This document shows, piece by piece, positions 1 through 6,041 of a stretch of 8,068 nt of DNA (position 1 is the first letter of the stretch; every line of letters begins with the position of its first letter). The position numbers and the translations under genes were made by a program. Source of the DNA: Verrucomicrobiota bacterium (lineage in GTDB: Bacteria > Chlamydiota > Chlamydiia > Chlamydiales > Rhabdochlamydiaceae); NCBI GenBank assembly GCA_903970455.1, contig CAJCIW010000124.1, positions 1-8,068 on the forward strand, written 5' to 3'. The notes under the pieces were generated by a model that ran no database searches, had not been told where the DNA came from, and worked only from the letters and a program-made list of their open reading frames with translations.

Positions 1-365
1 AATAGAGCCTGCGCCCCTATTTCCGAATAAATCCTCTTGAAAAATTCCAGCCGCTGCCGCCTCCCCTGTTCTTCTGTGTTTCCAGGGTGAAAATCACTTA
101 ATAAGAGAGACTTAAGATGAAAAGGCAAGTTAAAGGCATCCATTTCTGTTCGAATCAGTTCTGCTTCTTCCCGGCTTTCTTTTCGCCAGCCATGATCGAT
201 ATGGGCTGCATGGAGCTCAAAGGTAAAAAAACGGCGACATTCGAGAAGCAAATGGAGAAGAGCTTTAGAGTCTGGCCCCCCGGAATATCCGATTAAGACG
301 GATTTGCCCGAAATGAGCCTGCCAGTTAAAAATTTCCTCAATTGCAAGAGCAATAGATCTTTCAT
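1..365 (-). CDS. tilS: tRNA(Ile)-lysidine synthase, N-terminal part (cut by window edge)
   Basis: TilS uses ATP to attach lysine to C34 of tRNA-Ile(CAU), turning the anticodon from AUG-reading to AUA-reading; it is an essential cytosolic enzyme. About 121 codons are visible, reading leftward off the window, so the C-terminal part is missing. The N-terminal PP-loop ATPase domain is clear: SGGPDS at residues 28-33 is the ATP-pyrophosphatase P-loop, and HIDHGWR at 55-61 matches the conserved H-x-D-H region of TilS. NTEEQGRRQRLEFF at about 97-110 fits the conserved E..AR..R...F stretch. The ATG at 363-365 is the chosen start because an in-frame TAG lies six codons upstream with no other ATG or GTG between. 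No good Shine-Dalgarno is visible. The gene diverges from lptF across about 103 bp. Identity is secure from the two motifs; full length cannot be judged. Confidence 0.93.
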   Translation of the reverse strand, partial: MKDLLLLQLRKFLTGRLISGKSVLIGYSGGPDSKALLHLLLECRRFFTFELHAAHIDHGWRKESREEAELIRTEMDAFNLPFHLKSLLLSDFHPGNTEEQGRRQRLEFFKRIYSEIGAQAL

Positions 366-468
366 GAGCAGTAGTGTAAACTAGGAAAGGAAAAAGCGGC
401 AAACAACAAATTAACCTTTTTTCTTATGGTTTAAATCGCTTAAAATTACCTAAAAATCAGGGAAGCAC

Positions 469-1563
469 ATGCCGCTTATTTGGCGTTATCTCTTACGCAA
501 TTTTTTCCAGGTCTTCCTGCTTTGCGTCGCTTCTTTCGTCAGCATCCTAATCGTCCTTCGATTTCAGGATATCGCCCGTTTCGCCACTTCAGGGGCCCCC
601 AAGCTGAAAGTTCTCCTGTTTACGCTCCTTCAAATCCCCCATATTCTCCCGATTGCTATTCCCGTCTCAGCATTGATCGCAGCCATTCTTCTTTTTCAGC
701 GCCTAAGCACAACGCATGAACTGACTGCTTTCCGCGCTTGCGGCCTTGGGTTGAAATCGTTGACAACTCCCCTCTTTTTTGCAGGTTTGTTCCTGATGCT
801 GATCAATTTTACGATTGCGGGAGAACTTTCGCCGCGCTGCCGCGGCTATTCAAAGAGTTTGATCTACGAAATCGCGATGTCCAACCCTCTCTTCGTTCTC
901 CAAAAAGAGAGCTTAATCAAATTAAAAAATGCATTTTTCGATATCGGCGTATTGAAGGCGAACCGCTATGCGGAAGATGTCCTGCTCGTCGTCAAAAATT
1001 CTTCCAACGGCCGTTTGACGCTAATGTCGGCCAAACAGCTCGCCTTGAAAGGAGATCTTCTTAAAGGGGAGCAGGTAGCCTTAATTTCAAGCATCGATCC
1101 GAAGAGAGGAGAGGGATTCGACCATCTTGTGATCGAGAATCAAGCGGAGATGATCACAAAAGCGTCGAATTTAAGCCAATTCCTGCAAAGCACCGATTGG
1201 GCGATGAGTTACGAATATCTCCCCGTCAGGATGATCGTCGCACACGACTACATCGAAAAGCAGCATTTTTCACTGGGCAGAAGCGCGAGGGAAGAAATTG
1301 CTCGCCGCATCTCGCTGTCTTTAGCTGCATTGACCTTCACTTTGATCGGAACGGCCTTCGGAATGCAGATTAGCCGCAATCGCTCCAAAAAAGGGATCTG
1401 TTGGGCAATCGGCCTGGCAGCCTTCTATCTCGTGTGCTTTATCTCTGCCAAATCGCTTCGCCATACGCCGCTGCTTTCGACGTCGATCTATCTACTGCCC
1501 CATCCGATTATCCTATTCTTCTCATTACGCGGTCTTAAAGCGATCCGCCAGGGGGTAGAATGA
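469..1563 (+). CDS. lptF: LPS export ABC transporter permease LptF (YjgP/YjgQ family)
   Basis: This is one of two homologous inner-membrane permease subunits of the LptB2FG transporter, which extracts lipopolysaccharide (lipooligosaccharide in chlamydiae) from the inner membrane and passes it to the Lpt bridge. The 364-residue product has the family layout: three N-terminal membrane helices (about 11-32, 50-76, 98-118), a soluble periplasmic region (about 120-278) expected to form the beta-jellyroll, then three C-terminal helices (about 280-300, 310-328, 336-354). HELTAFRACGLGLKSL at 83-98 matches the conserved cytoplasmic coupling segment with E-x-x-A-x-R-x-x-G. Length is normal for the family. 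The ATG follows AGGGA at 459-463 with five bases between. A TAAAAT at 441-446 could be its -10 box, but no convincing -35 accompanies it. The stop overlaps the lptG start (ATGA). Which of the tandem pair is F and which is G is assigned by gene order, so the symbol is less certain than the family. Confidence 0.88.
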   Translation: MPLIWRYLLRNFFQVFLLCVASFVSILIVLRFQDIARFATSGAPKLKVLLFTLLQIPHILPIAIPVSALIAAILLFQRLSTTHELTAFRACGLGLKSLTTPLFFAGLFLMLINFTIAGELSPRCRGYSKSLIYEIAMSNPLFVLQKESLIKLKNAFFDIGVLKANRYAEDVLLVVKNSSNGRLTLMSAKQLALKGDLLKGEQVALISSIDPKRGEGFDHLVIENQAEMITKASNLSQFLQSTDWAMSYEYLPVRMIVAHDYIEKQHFSLGRSAREEIARRISLSLAALTFTLIGTAFGMQISRNRSKKGICWAIGLAAFYLVCFISAKSLRHTPLLSTSIYLLPHPIILFFSLRGLKAIRQGVE

Positions 1564-2642
1564 AGATCTGGGAGCGGTATCTTTTACGCGAAATTTTGAA
1601 GGTTTTTTTACTGTTCTTGAGCTGCTTCTTTTTCCTCTATGCATTGATCGACTATTCGATGCATATGCAGGACTTCTTCGCCGACAAGAGGGTTCAGATC
1701 TCCCATATCGCGGTTTATTATTTTTTCCATTTCGTCAAACGCGCCGATCTGCTCATCCCGCTGGCCTTGCTCATTTCTACGCTGAAGGTGCTTTTCTCCT
1801 TAAATTCCCGAGGCGAACTCATCGCCTTGCAATCCTCCGGGGTTCCCCGGAAAAAGATCCTCCGCCCTTTCTTATTTATCGCTTTGCTATGCGCCCTTTT
1901 CAATTTCACCAGTTCGGAATTTCTTCTTCCCTCCAGCCTAAATTTCCTCGATCGGTTTCGAAGGGAGCATTTTAAACACCGCGATCAAGACCGCCATAAA
2001 GAACCTGTCCACGTGCTCCGGCTTAAGGACCGCTCGAAAATTATCTATCAGACGGCCGATGCTGACAAAAAAACGTTCCACGATGTATTTTGGGTTCGCT
2101 CTGCCGATGAGATATGGCGCATAAAATCGTTGTCGATCGATCCTGAAAACCCCGTGGGCTTTTACGTCGACCATCTTCAACGGAACAAAGAAGGGAATTT
2201 TGAGAAAGCGGAATCGTTTGAACAATACCGGTTTGCAAAATTCCGCTGGCAGCCCGATCCGACGGGGAAAGGATATACTCCATTGGAAAACCGGCGCCTG
2301 AGCGAACTGATTGGCATGCTCATTCAAAAAACAAAGACCACTGCTTACGAATATCCTCAAGTGTTGACCCATGTTCTCTTCAAGCTCGCGATGCCTTTTC
2401 TTGCTCTGTTTGTCGTTGTTGCCGGAGCACCCTTTTGCTTCCGCTATTCGCGGAATCTTCCGATTTTTATCACCTATGCCATTGCTCTATTCGGCTTTGT
2501 CGCCTTTTTTACTTTAATGGATGCTGCTGTGATCTTGGGAGAAAATCTTGTTGTCTCTCCCTATCTGGTGATTCTCAGCCCGATCCTGCTTTGCGGAGCG
2601 GCATTTGGATGGAAATGTTATCGAACATGTAAAGGTTTTTAA
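1560..2642 (+). CDS. lptG: LPS export ABC transporter permease LptG (YjgP/YjgQ family)
   Basis: This is the second permease subunit of LptB2FG, pairing with LptF in the inner membrane to move LPS outward using LptB ATP hydrolysis. The 360-residue protein has three N-terminal helices (about 11-30, 50-78, 100-122), a charged periplasmic domain (about 125-265, rich in R, K, D and E) and three C-terminal helices (about 268-292, 298-322, 330-352). RGELIALQSSGVPRKKIL at 84-101 is the conserved coupling segment, equivalent to HELTAFRACG in the upstream paralogue. The two proteins also share the N-terminal pattern W-x-RYLLR (WRYLLR, WERYLLR), as expected for paralogues. The ATG overlaps the lptF stop by 4 bp, which implies translational coupling and near-equal production of the two subunits. 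The stop is immediately followed by the PAP2 start. No lptB, lptA or lptC lies in the window. F versus G could be swapped. Confidence 0.88.
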   Translation: MKIWERYLLREILKVFLLFLSCFFFLYALIDYSMHMQDFFADKRVQISHIAVYYFFHFVKRADLLIPLALLISTLKVLFSLNSRGELIALQSSGVPRKKILRPFLFIALLCALFNFTSSEFLLPSSLNFLDRFRREHFKHRDQDRHKEPVHVLRLKDRSKIIYQTADADKKTFHDVFWVRSADEIWRIKSLSIDPENPVGFYVDHLQRNKEGNFEKAESFEQYRFAKFRWQPDPTGKGYTPLENRRLSELIGMLIQKTKTTAYEYPQVLTHVLFKLAMPFLALFVVVAGAPFCFRYSRNLPIFITYAIALFGFVAFFTLMDAAVILGENLVVSPYLVILSPILLCGAAFGWKCYRTCKGF

Positions 2643-3413
2643 ATGAGTTCTACAAGCCAACTAGAGAATATCCCTTTTGCATCCAGGGCCTGGAAATTGA
2701 AACTCCTTCTCCTGTGCCATCTGATCGCCACGCTGCTGATCGCCAGTTTATTTTGGCCAGTGACGAAACCGTATTGGAATGCAATCGATATCGCGTTTTT
2801 TAAAATGGTGAATTCTACTCTCAAGGACCGTCCCGTCTGGCAGCTGTTTTGGGCTTGTGCCAATCATAGACTTGCCGATTGGGTGGAAGATCTGTGCATC
2901 CTTGCCTTTTCTATCGCCCATGTGCGTGGCGCCCATCGCCATTTAAGAGCCCGCAAAATCTCCGAGCTACTCTTTTGCGTCGTCTGCATCGCGGCCACCC
3001 TCTACTTCGTTAACCGGATCCTTTTCCGCCACAACCTCGATATTGAACGGTTGAGCCCCACCCTCGTTGTAGAGGAGAGTGTTCGCCTTTCCGATGAAAT
3101 TCCCTGGATGAAGATCAAAGACGATTCCTCTAAAAGCTTTCCCGGAGATCACGGAACCACAGCGCTACTCTTTGCTGCGAGTTTCTCTTGTATCGCGGGA
3201 TGGCGTCTGGGATTACTTGCCTGTCTATATGCAACATTTTTGTGTATGCCGCGCCTGATCACGGGCGCCCACTGGCTCTCTGACGTCGTTGTCGGCAGCG
3301 GCACAATCACCATCGTCTGTTTAAGCTGGGCATTTTGTACCCCGTTGTTTAATCGGTTTACGAATCGGTGTGAGAAGTTTTTTAACTGGGTAGTCTCCAA
3401 GATCAAAACTTGA
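2643..3413 (+). CDS. PAP2-family integral membrane phosphatase
   Basis: The 256-residue protein is a membrane-bound PAP2 (type 2 phosphatidic acid phosphatase) enzyme that should remove phosphate from a lipid phosphate or pyrophosphate at the membrane face. Hydrophobic helices lie at about 19-40, 82-96, 108-128, 172-186, 188-203 and 214-236. The three PAP2 signatures are visible but altered: R129-x6-R136-L-S-P stands for K-x6-R-P, FPGDH at 166-170 stands for the P-S-G-H catalytic motif, and R204-x5-H210-x3-D214 is the canonical third motif. The catalytic histidines (H170, H210) and D214 are all present, so it is probably active. The D in FPGDH recalls the SFPSDH of BcrC-type undecaprenyl-pyrophosphate phosphatases. 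Its ATG follows the lptG stop with no gap; AAAGG at 2631-2635 is a suitable ribosome-binding site seven bases upstream. Position behind lptFG suggests a lipid A or undecaprenyl carrier substrate, but this is inference; other lipid phosphates remain possible. Confidence 0.85.
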   Translation: MSSTSQLENIPFASRAWKLKLLLLCHLIATLLIASLFWPVTKPYWNAIDIAFFKMVNSTLKDRPVWQLFWACANHRLADWVEDLCILAFSIAHVRGAHRHLRARKISELLFCVVCIAATLYFVNRILFRHNLDIERLSPTLVVEESVRLSDEIPWMKIKDDSSKSFPGDHGTTALLFAASFSCIAGWRLGLLACLYATFLCMPRLITGAHWLSDVVVGSGTITIVCLSWAFCTPLFNRFTNRCEKFFNWVVSKIKT

Positions 3414-3417
3414 GGTG
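3412..3417 (+). promoter_or_regulatory. Ribosome-binding site of the M32 gene
   Basis: GAGGTG at 3412-3417 lies six bases before ATG 3424 and overlaps the PAP2 stop. It decides the start: the in-frame GTG at 3415 is itself part of this site and would have no Shine-Dalgarno of its own. Confidence 0.65.
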
Positions 3418-3423
3418 AAATTT

Positions 3424-4938
3424 ATGGCCGACGCTTATGACAAATTGCATTCGTTATCGAAAACAATGGCTCTGATGGCTTCCGTCGAAGGGCTACTCGA
3501 TTGGGACCAGGAAACATTTATGCCTAAAGACGGCATCGAAATCCGTTCTCAGCAATCCGAAATTCTCGCGAGCCTGGTTCACCGGCAAAGAACGAGTAAA
3601 TCTTTTGCCAAAGCGCTTGCTTCCCTGATCGATCTTGAAACAGGGGAGATCAAAGACGATCGGCTGCCTTCTCCGCAAATCGCTGCATTGCGCGAATGGC
3701 GCCGTGATTATCTCAAAGCGGTGAAACTCCCCAATGCCTTTGTGAAACAATTTGCCAAAACCACTTCGACCGCGTGCCACGTTTGGAAAACAGCAAAAGA
3801 GCATAATGATTTTAAAACTTTTTCCCGCCATCTGGAAAAAGTCATCTCCTTAAGCAGGAAAAAAGCCGATATTTTGGGCTTCAAAGAACACCCGTACGAT
3901 GCTTTGCTCGATTTATATGAACCTGAAATGACAACCTCTTTTCTCACCCCGCTATTCAGCCGTTTGAAACTTCCCCTCACGCAGCTGATTAAAGACATCA
4001 GCGCAAAGACCCCCTTTCAGGAAGATTTTCTCTTTCGCCATTGCCCCAAACACAAGCAGCTCGATTTTTCCCACAAAATCTTACATAAAATGGGATTTCA
4101 CCCCGCATCATCGAGGCTTGACGTTTCCGTTCATCCCTTTTGCAATGGAATGCATCCAAAAGACACGCGCATGACCACGAAAGTACATCCCGAGAATATC
4201 ATGACCTGCATCGGGGCGGTCTTGCACGAGGGGGGGCACGGCCTTTACAACATGAACTTGAACGGGGAGCAGTTCGGCTCCCCTCTAGGCCAGCAAGTCT
4301 CGCTCGGCATCGACGAAAGCCAGTCCCGCTGGTGGGAGACTCTGATCGGCCAAAGCTATTTTTTCTGGCAGCACTTTTTCCCCCTCCTTCAAGAGGAATT
4401 ACCCGAGCAATTTGGGGGGGTTCTTCTTGAAGAGTTCTATCATGCGATCAATGCCGTCAAGCCCGGATTCATCCGCATCGAGGCGGACGAAGTCACCTAC
4501 AATCTTCATGTCATTGTTCGTTTTGAGATCGAAAAAGCTTTGATTGAAGGCACGTTAAAAGTTAAAGAGGTCCCCGATGCCTGGAATGCAAAAATGAGAG
4601 AATACCTCGGCATCAGCCCCGAATTTGACGCGCAAGGGTGTCTACAAGACATCCACTGGTCGTTAGGATTCATTGGCTACTTCCCCACCTACACACTCGG
4701 CAACCTCTATTCCGTCCAATTTTTCAATGCCTTTGAAAAAGCTCATCCCAATTGGAAAGAGCATTTGGCCAAAGGATCGCTCGATTTTATCCGCGATTGG
4801 CTGAAAGAAAATATACACAAATATGGCAGACAGTATACTCCAAGCGAACTCTGTCAAAGAGTCACCGGGAAACCACTTAGCGAAGAACCCTACGTCTCCT
4901 ATTTGAAAAAGAAATACCGAACGCTCTATCACTTATAA
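3424..4938 (+). CDS. M32 family metallocarboxypeptidase (Taq/Pfu carboxypeptidase type)
   Basis: This is a cytosolic zinc carboxypeptidase that removes C-terminal residues from peptides; the 504-residue length is typical of family M32. All five family motifs appear in order: DTRMT at 247-251 (D-x-R-x-T), HEGGH at 268-272 (zinc-binding HExxH), DESQ at 297-300 (normally HES), IRIEAD at 350-355 (I-R-x-x-A-D) and GCLQDIHW at 405-412 (G-x-x-Q-D-x-H-W). H268, H272 and E298 should bind the metal and E269 act as general base. The replacement of the HES histidine by D297 is unusual. There is no signal peptide or membrane segment. A GTG start at 3415 is possible, giving three more residues, but ATG 3424 has the better-placed ribosome-binding site. 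The gene is the last of the lptF-lptG-PAP2 cluster, about 10 bp after PAP2, and converges on rpsI. Why a peptidase should ride with LPS export genes is not evident; simple co-transcription may explain it. Confidence 0.93.
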   Translation: MADAYDKLHSLSKTMALMASVEGLLDWDQETFMPKDGIEIRSQQSEILASLVHRQRTSKSFAKALASLIDLETGEIKDDRLPSPQIAALREWRRDYLKAVKLPNAFVKQFAKTTSTACHVWKTAKEHNDFKTFSRHLEKVISLSRKKADILGFKEHPYDALLDLYEPEMTTSFLTPLFSRLKLPLTQLIKDISAKTPFQEDFLFRHCPKHKQLDFSHKILHKMGFHPASSRLDVSVHPFCNGMHPKDTRMTTKVHPENIMTCIGAVLHEGGHGLYNMNLNGEQFGSPLGQQVSLGIDESQSRWWETLIGQSYFFWQHFFPLLQEELPEQFGGVLLEEFYHAINAVKPGFIRIEADEVTYNLHVIVRFEIEKALIEGTLKVKEVPDAWNAKMREYLGISPEFDAQGCLQDIHWSLGFIGYFPTYTLGNLYSVQFFNAFEKAHPNWKEHLAKGSLDFIRDWLKENIHKYGRQYTPSELCQRVTGKPLSEEPYVSYLKKKYRTLYHL

Positions 4939-4939
4939 C

Positions 4940-4972
4940 AAAAAGGCCCTAGAGATTTCTCTCTAGGGCCTT
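4940..4972 (-). terminator. Intrinsic terminator between convergent M32 and rpsI genes
   Basis: A perfect 13-bp stem pairs AAGGCCCTAGAGA (4943-4955) with TCTCTAGGGCCTT (4960-4972) around a 4-base loop. Read leftward the loop is GAAA and the stem runs into five T residues (4944-4940), a classical rho-independent terminator 25 bases past the rpsI stop. Read rightward it starts four bases after the M32 stop but ends in only two T residues, so termination of the lptF operon here is plausible but weaker. Confidence 0.88.
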
Positions 4973-4997
4973 ACCAGCAAGGAGGAAAATAGTAATC

Positions 4998-5390
4998 TTA
5001 GCGTTTGGAGAATTGGAACCGTTTGCGAGCGCCGGCCAAACCGTATTTTTTCCGTTCTCTTTTACGAGGATCGCGTGTGAGGAAGCCGAGGACTTTCAAA
5101 TCGCCCCTGCGGTCTTTGTCTTCGAGAACAAGCGCGCGTGCAATGCCTAAGCGGGCCGCGATCATTTGTCCTTGGATCCCTCCTCCCTTGACGCGGATGA
5201 GGATGTCGTAGCGCTCAGGAGCAGAGACTTTCTGAATAGGAGCTAAAATCGCCATCCGCTGCAGTTGAAGCGGGAAATACTCTTCGAATTTCTTTCCGTT
5301 GACGAGGATCGTTCCTTTGCCAGGGCGAAGGCGCACAGAGGCGACCGATGTTTTTCTTCTTCCTGTTCCAATATTTTCTTGACCTTTCAT
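4998..5390 (-). CDS. rpsI: 30S ribosomal protein S9 (uS9)
   Basis: S9 is a small-subunit head protein whose C-terminal tail reaches the P-site tRNA anticodon stem. The 130-residue product is the normal bacterial length. Recognisable parts are [17 protein letters not shown] at 8-24, GGGIQGQ at 69-75 followed by GIARAL at 82-87 (the S9 signature), the basic stretch [11 protein letters not shown] at 107-117, and the invariant C-terminal S-K-R at 128-130. The ATG at 5388-5390 is preceded by AAGGA (5398-5394), only about three bases from the start, which is a tight spacing. The gene follows rplM by 23 bp in the same direction, the usual bacterial L13-S9 operon, and ends just before the terminator at 4940-4972. 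Co-transcription from the rplM promoter is expected because no promoter is seen in the 23-bp gap. Confidence 0.97.
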   Translation of the reverse strand: MKGQENIGTGRRKTSVASVRLRPGKGTILVNGKKFEEYFPLQLQRMAILAPIQKVSAPERYDILIRVKGGGIQGQMIAARLGIARALVLEDKDRRGDLKVLGFLTRDPRKRERKKYGLAGARKRFQFSKR

Positions 5391-5413
5391 AATTCCTTCT
5401 AGTTCGCTTTAAT

Positions 5414-5860
5414 TTAGATATTAACAGGGATCGGCGTTTGCGCTTTCATATCGTGCTTGTCGCCTGCAAAGATGCGTAATTTTTTCATTTGCGCTTCGGA
5501 CAAACGTGTCTTGGGCATCATCCCTTTGATCGCGTGCCAAATGATGTAGTCGGGCTTTCTGCCGAGCATCGTACGATAAGGCACTTCGCGCATACCGCTC
5601 ATCGCTCCGGTGTGGTAGCGATAGATCTTTTGGGCTTCTTTAGCACCGGTGACGACGATTTTTTCCGCATTGATGATGACGACGCCGTCGCCTGTATCGA
5701 CATGCGGGGTAAATTGCGGTTTGTGTTTCCCGCGTAGGATTTTAGCGACTTCTGCGGCGAACCGCCCTAAGGTTTTCCCTGTTGCATCTAACAGGAGCCA
5801 TTTTCGCATCGGAATGACTTCTTCTTTCGTCAGAAGGACGGTCGAATTTTTCTTTTTCAT
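5414..5860 (-). CDS. rplM: 50S ribosomal protein L13 (uL13)
   Basis: L13 is an early-assembling large-subunit protein that binds 23S rRNA. The 148-residue product carries WLLLDATGKTLGR at 21-33, ILRGKHKPQFTPHVDTGD at 41-58, INAEKIVVTG at 63-72 and the signature IKGMMPKTRL at 111-120. I chose the ATG at 5858-5860 because the length then agrees with the roughly 150 residues of chlamydial L13, which also has an extension before the conserved W; AAGG (5873-5870) lies nine bases upstream. The frame stays open upstream to 5974, with in-frame ATGs at 5932 and 5974. The 5974 start is ruled out because it lies inside the predicted -35 box; the 5932 start would sit about eight bases after the predicted transcription start. 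E. coli L13 represses its own operon, and the leader hairpin here could serve similarly. First gene of the rplM-rpsI operon. Confidence 0.96.
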   Translation of the reverse strand: MKKKNSTVLLTKEEVIPMRKWLLLDATGKTLGRFAAEVAKILRGKHKPQFTPHVDTGDGVVIINAEKIVVTGAKEAQKIYRYHTGAMSGMREVPYRTMLGRKPDYIIWHAIKGMMPKTRLSEAQMKKLRIFAGDKHDMKAQTPIPVNI

Positions 5861-5899
5861 GGAATAAGACCTTAAAAAATAGTTCAATGATGTTTTTGT

Positions 5900-5923
5900 A
5901 AAGTAGAACTCCCAGTCTACTTT
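5900..5923 (-). promoter_or_regulatory. Hairpin in the rplM leader (candidate L13 autoregulatory site)
   Basis: In the rplM transcript AAAGTAGA (5923-5916) pairs perfectly with TCTACTTT (5907-5900) around an 8-base loop, CTGGGAGT. It lies about 39 bases before the rplM start, inside the predicted leader. No T-run follows, so it is not an intrinsic terminator. Autogenous control by L13 is known for rplM-rpsI in E. coli; whether this hairpin does the same is inference. Confidence 0.4.
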
Positions 5924-5945
5924 CTCGTTCATTTTTTTTCCAGAA

Positions 5946-5974
5946 ATTTTAGGAGGGCGTGGAGTTCTTGCCAA
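5946..5974 (-). promoter_or_regulatory. sigma70-type promoter of rplM-rpsI
   Basis: On the minus strand TTGGCA (5974-5969, five of six matches to TTGACA) and TAAAAT (5951-5946, five of six matches to TATAAT) are separated by exactly 17 bases. Transcription should begin near 5939, giving a leader of about 79 nt. The -35 box overlaps that of the divergent miaB promoter. Confidence 0.75.
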
Positions 5975-5996
5975 AAGAAGTTTTTTTGGGTAGACT
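5968..5996 (+). promoter_or_regulatory. sigma70-type promoter of miaB
   Basis: TTGCCA (5968-5973, five of six matches to the -35 consensus), 17 bases, then TAGACT (5991-5996, four of six matches to the -10 consensus). The start would be near 6003, leaving a leader of about 39 nt. The -35 shares five base pairs with the rplM -35 on the other strand. Confidence 0.55.
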
Positions 5997-6041
5997 TGCT
6001 TCTCCTTGATTTAAAAAATATTTAACACAAAAAACCTCCCT

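Noticed and set aside
378..406. Possible tilS promoter on the minus strand (TTGTTT, 17 bases, TAGTTT)
   Set aside because: Only three of six matches in each box, in A/T-rich sequence, and it would leave almost no leader.
1938..2372. 144-codon open frame on the minus strand opposite lptG
   Set aside because: It is a shadow of the lptG periplasmic domain; no family features and no promoter or ribosome-binding site.
4140..4430. 96-codon open frame on the plus strand inside the M32 gene
   Set aside because: It overlaps the most conserved M32 motifs in another frame, has an implausible Arg/His-rich composition and no ribosome-binding site.
4979..4986. Strong Shine-Dalgarno-like AAGGAGG on the plus strand after the terminator
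   Set aside because: No start codon follows at a usable distance; the only frame (TTG at 5005) is antisense to rpsI and reads as a shadow.
5861..5974. N-terminally extended L13 reading from an ATG at 5974 (186 residues)
   Set aside because: The start codon lies inside the predicted -35 box of the rplM promoter, the extra residues do not resemble L13, and the family is about 150 residues long.
5914..5996. Inverted pair AGTCTAC (5914-5920) and GTAGACT (5990-5996)
   Set aside because: Seven bases with a spacing of about 70 bp is within chance, and the two copies already belong to the leader hairpin and the miaB -10.
5952..6040. Long-range pairing of GGAGGG (5952-5957) with CCTCCC (6035-6040)
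   Set aside because: The first element lies upstream of the predicted miaB transcription start, so both would not be in the same transcript.
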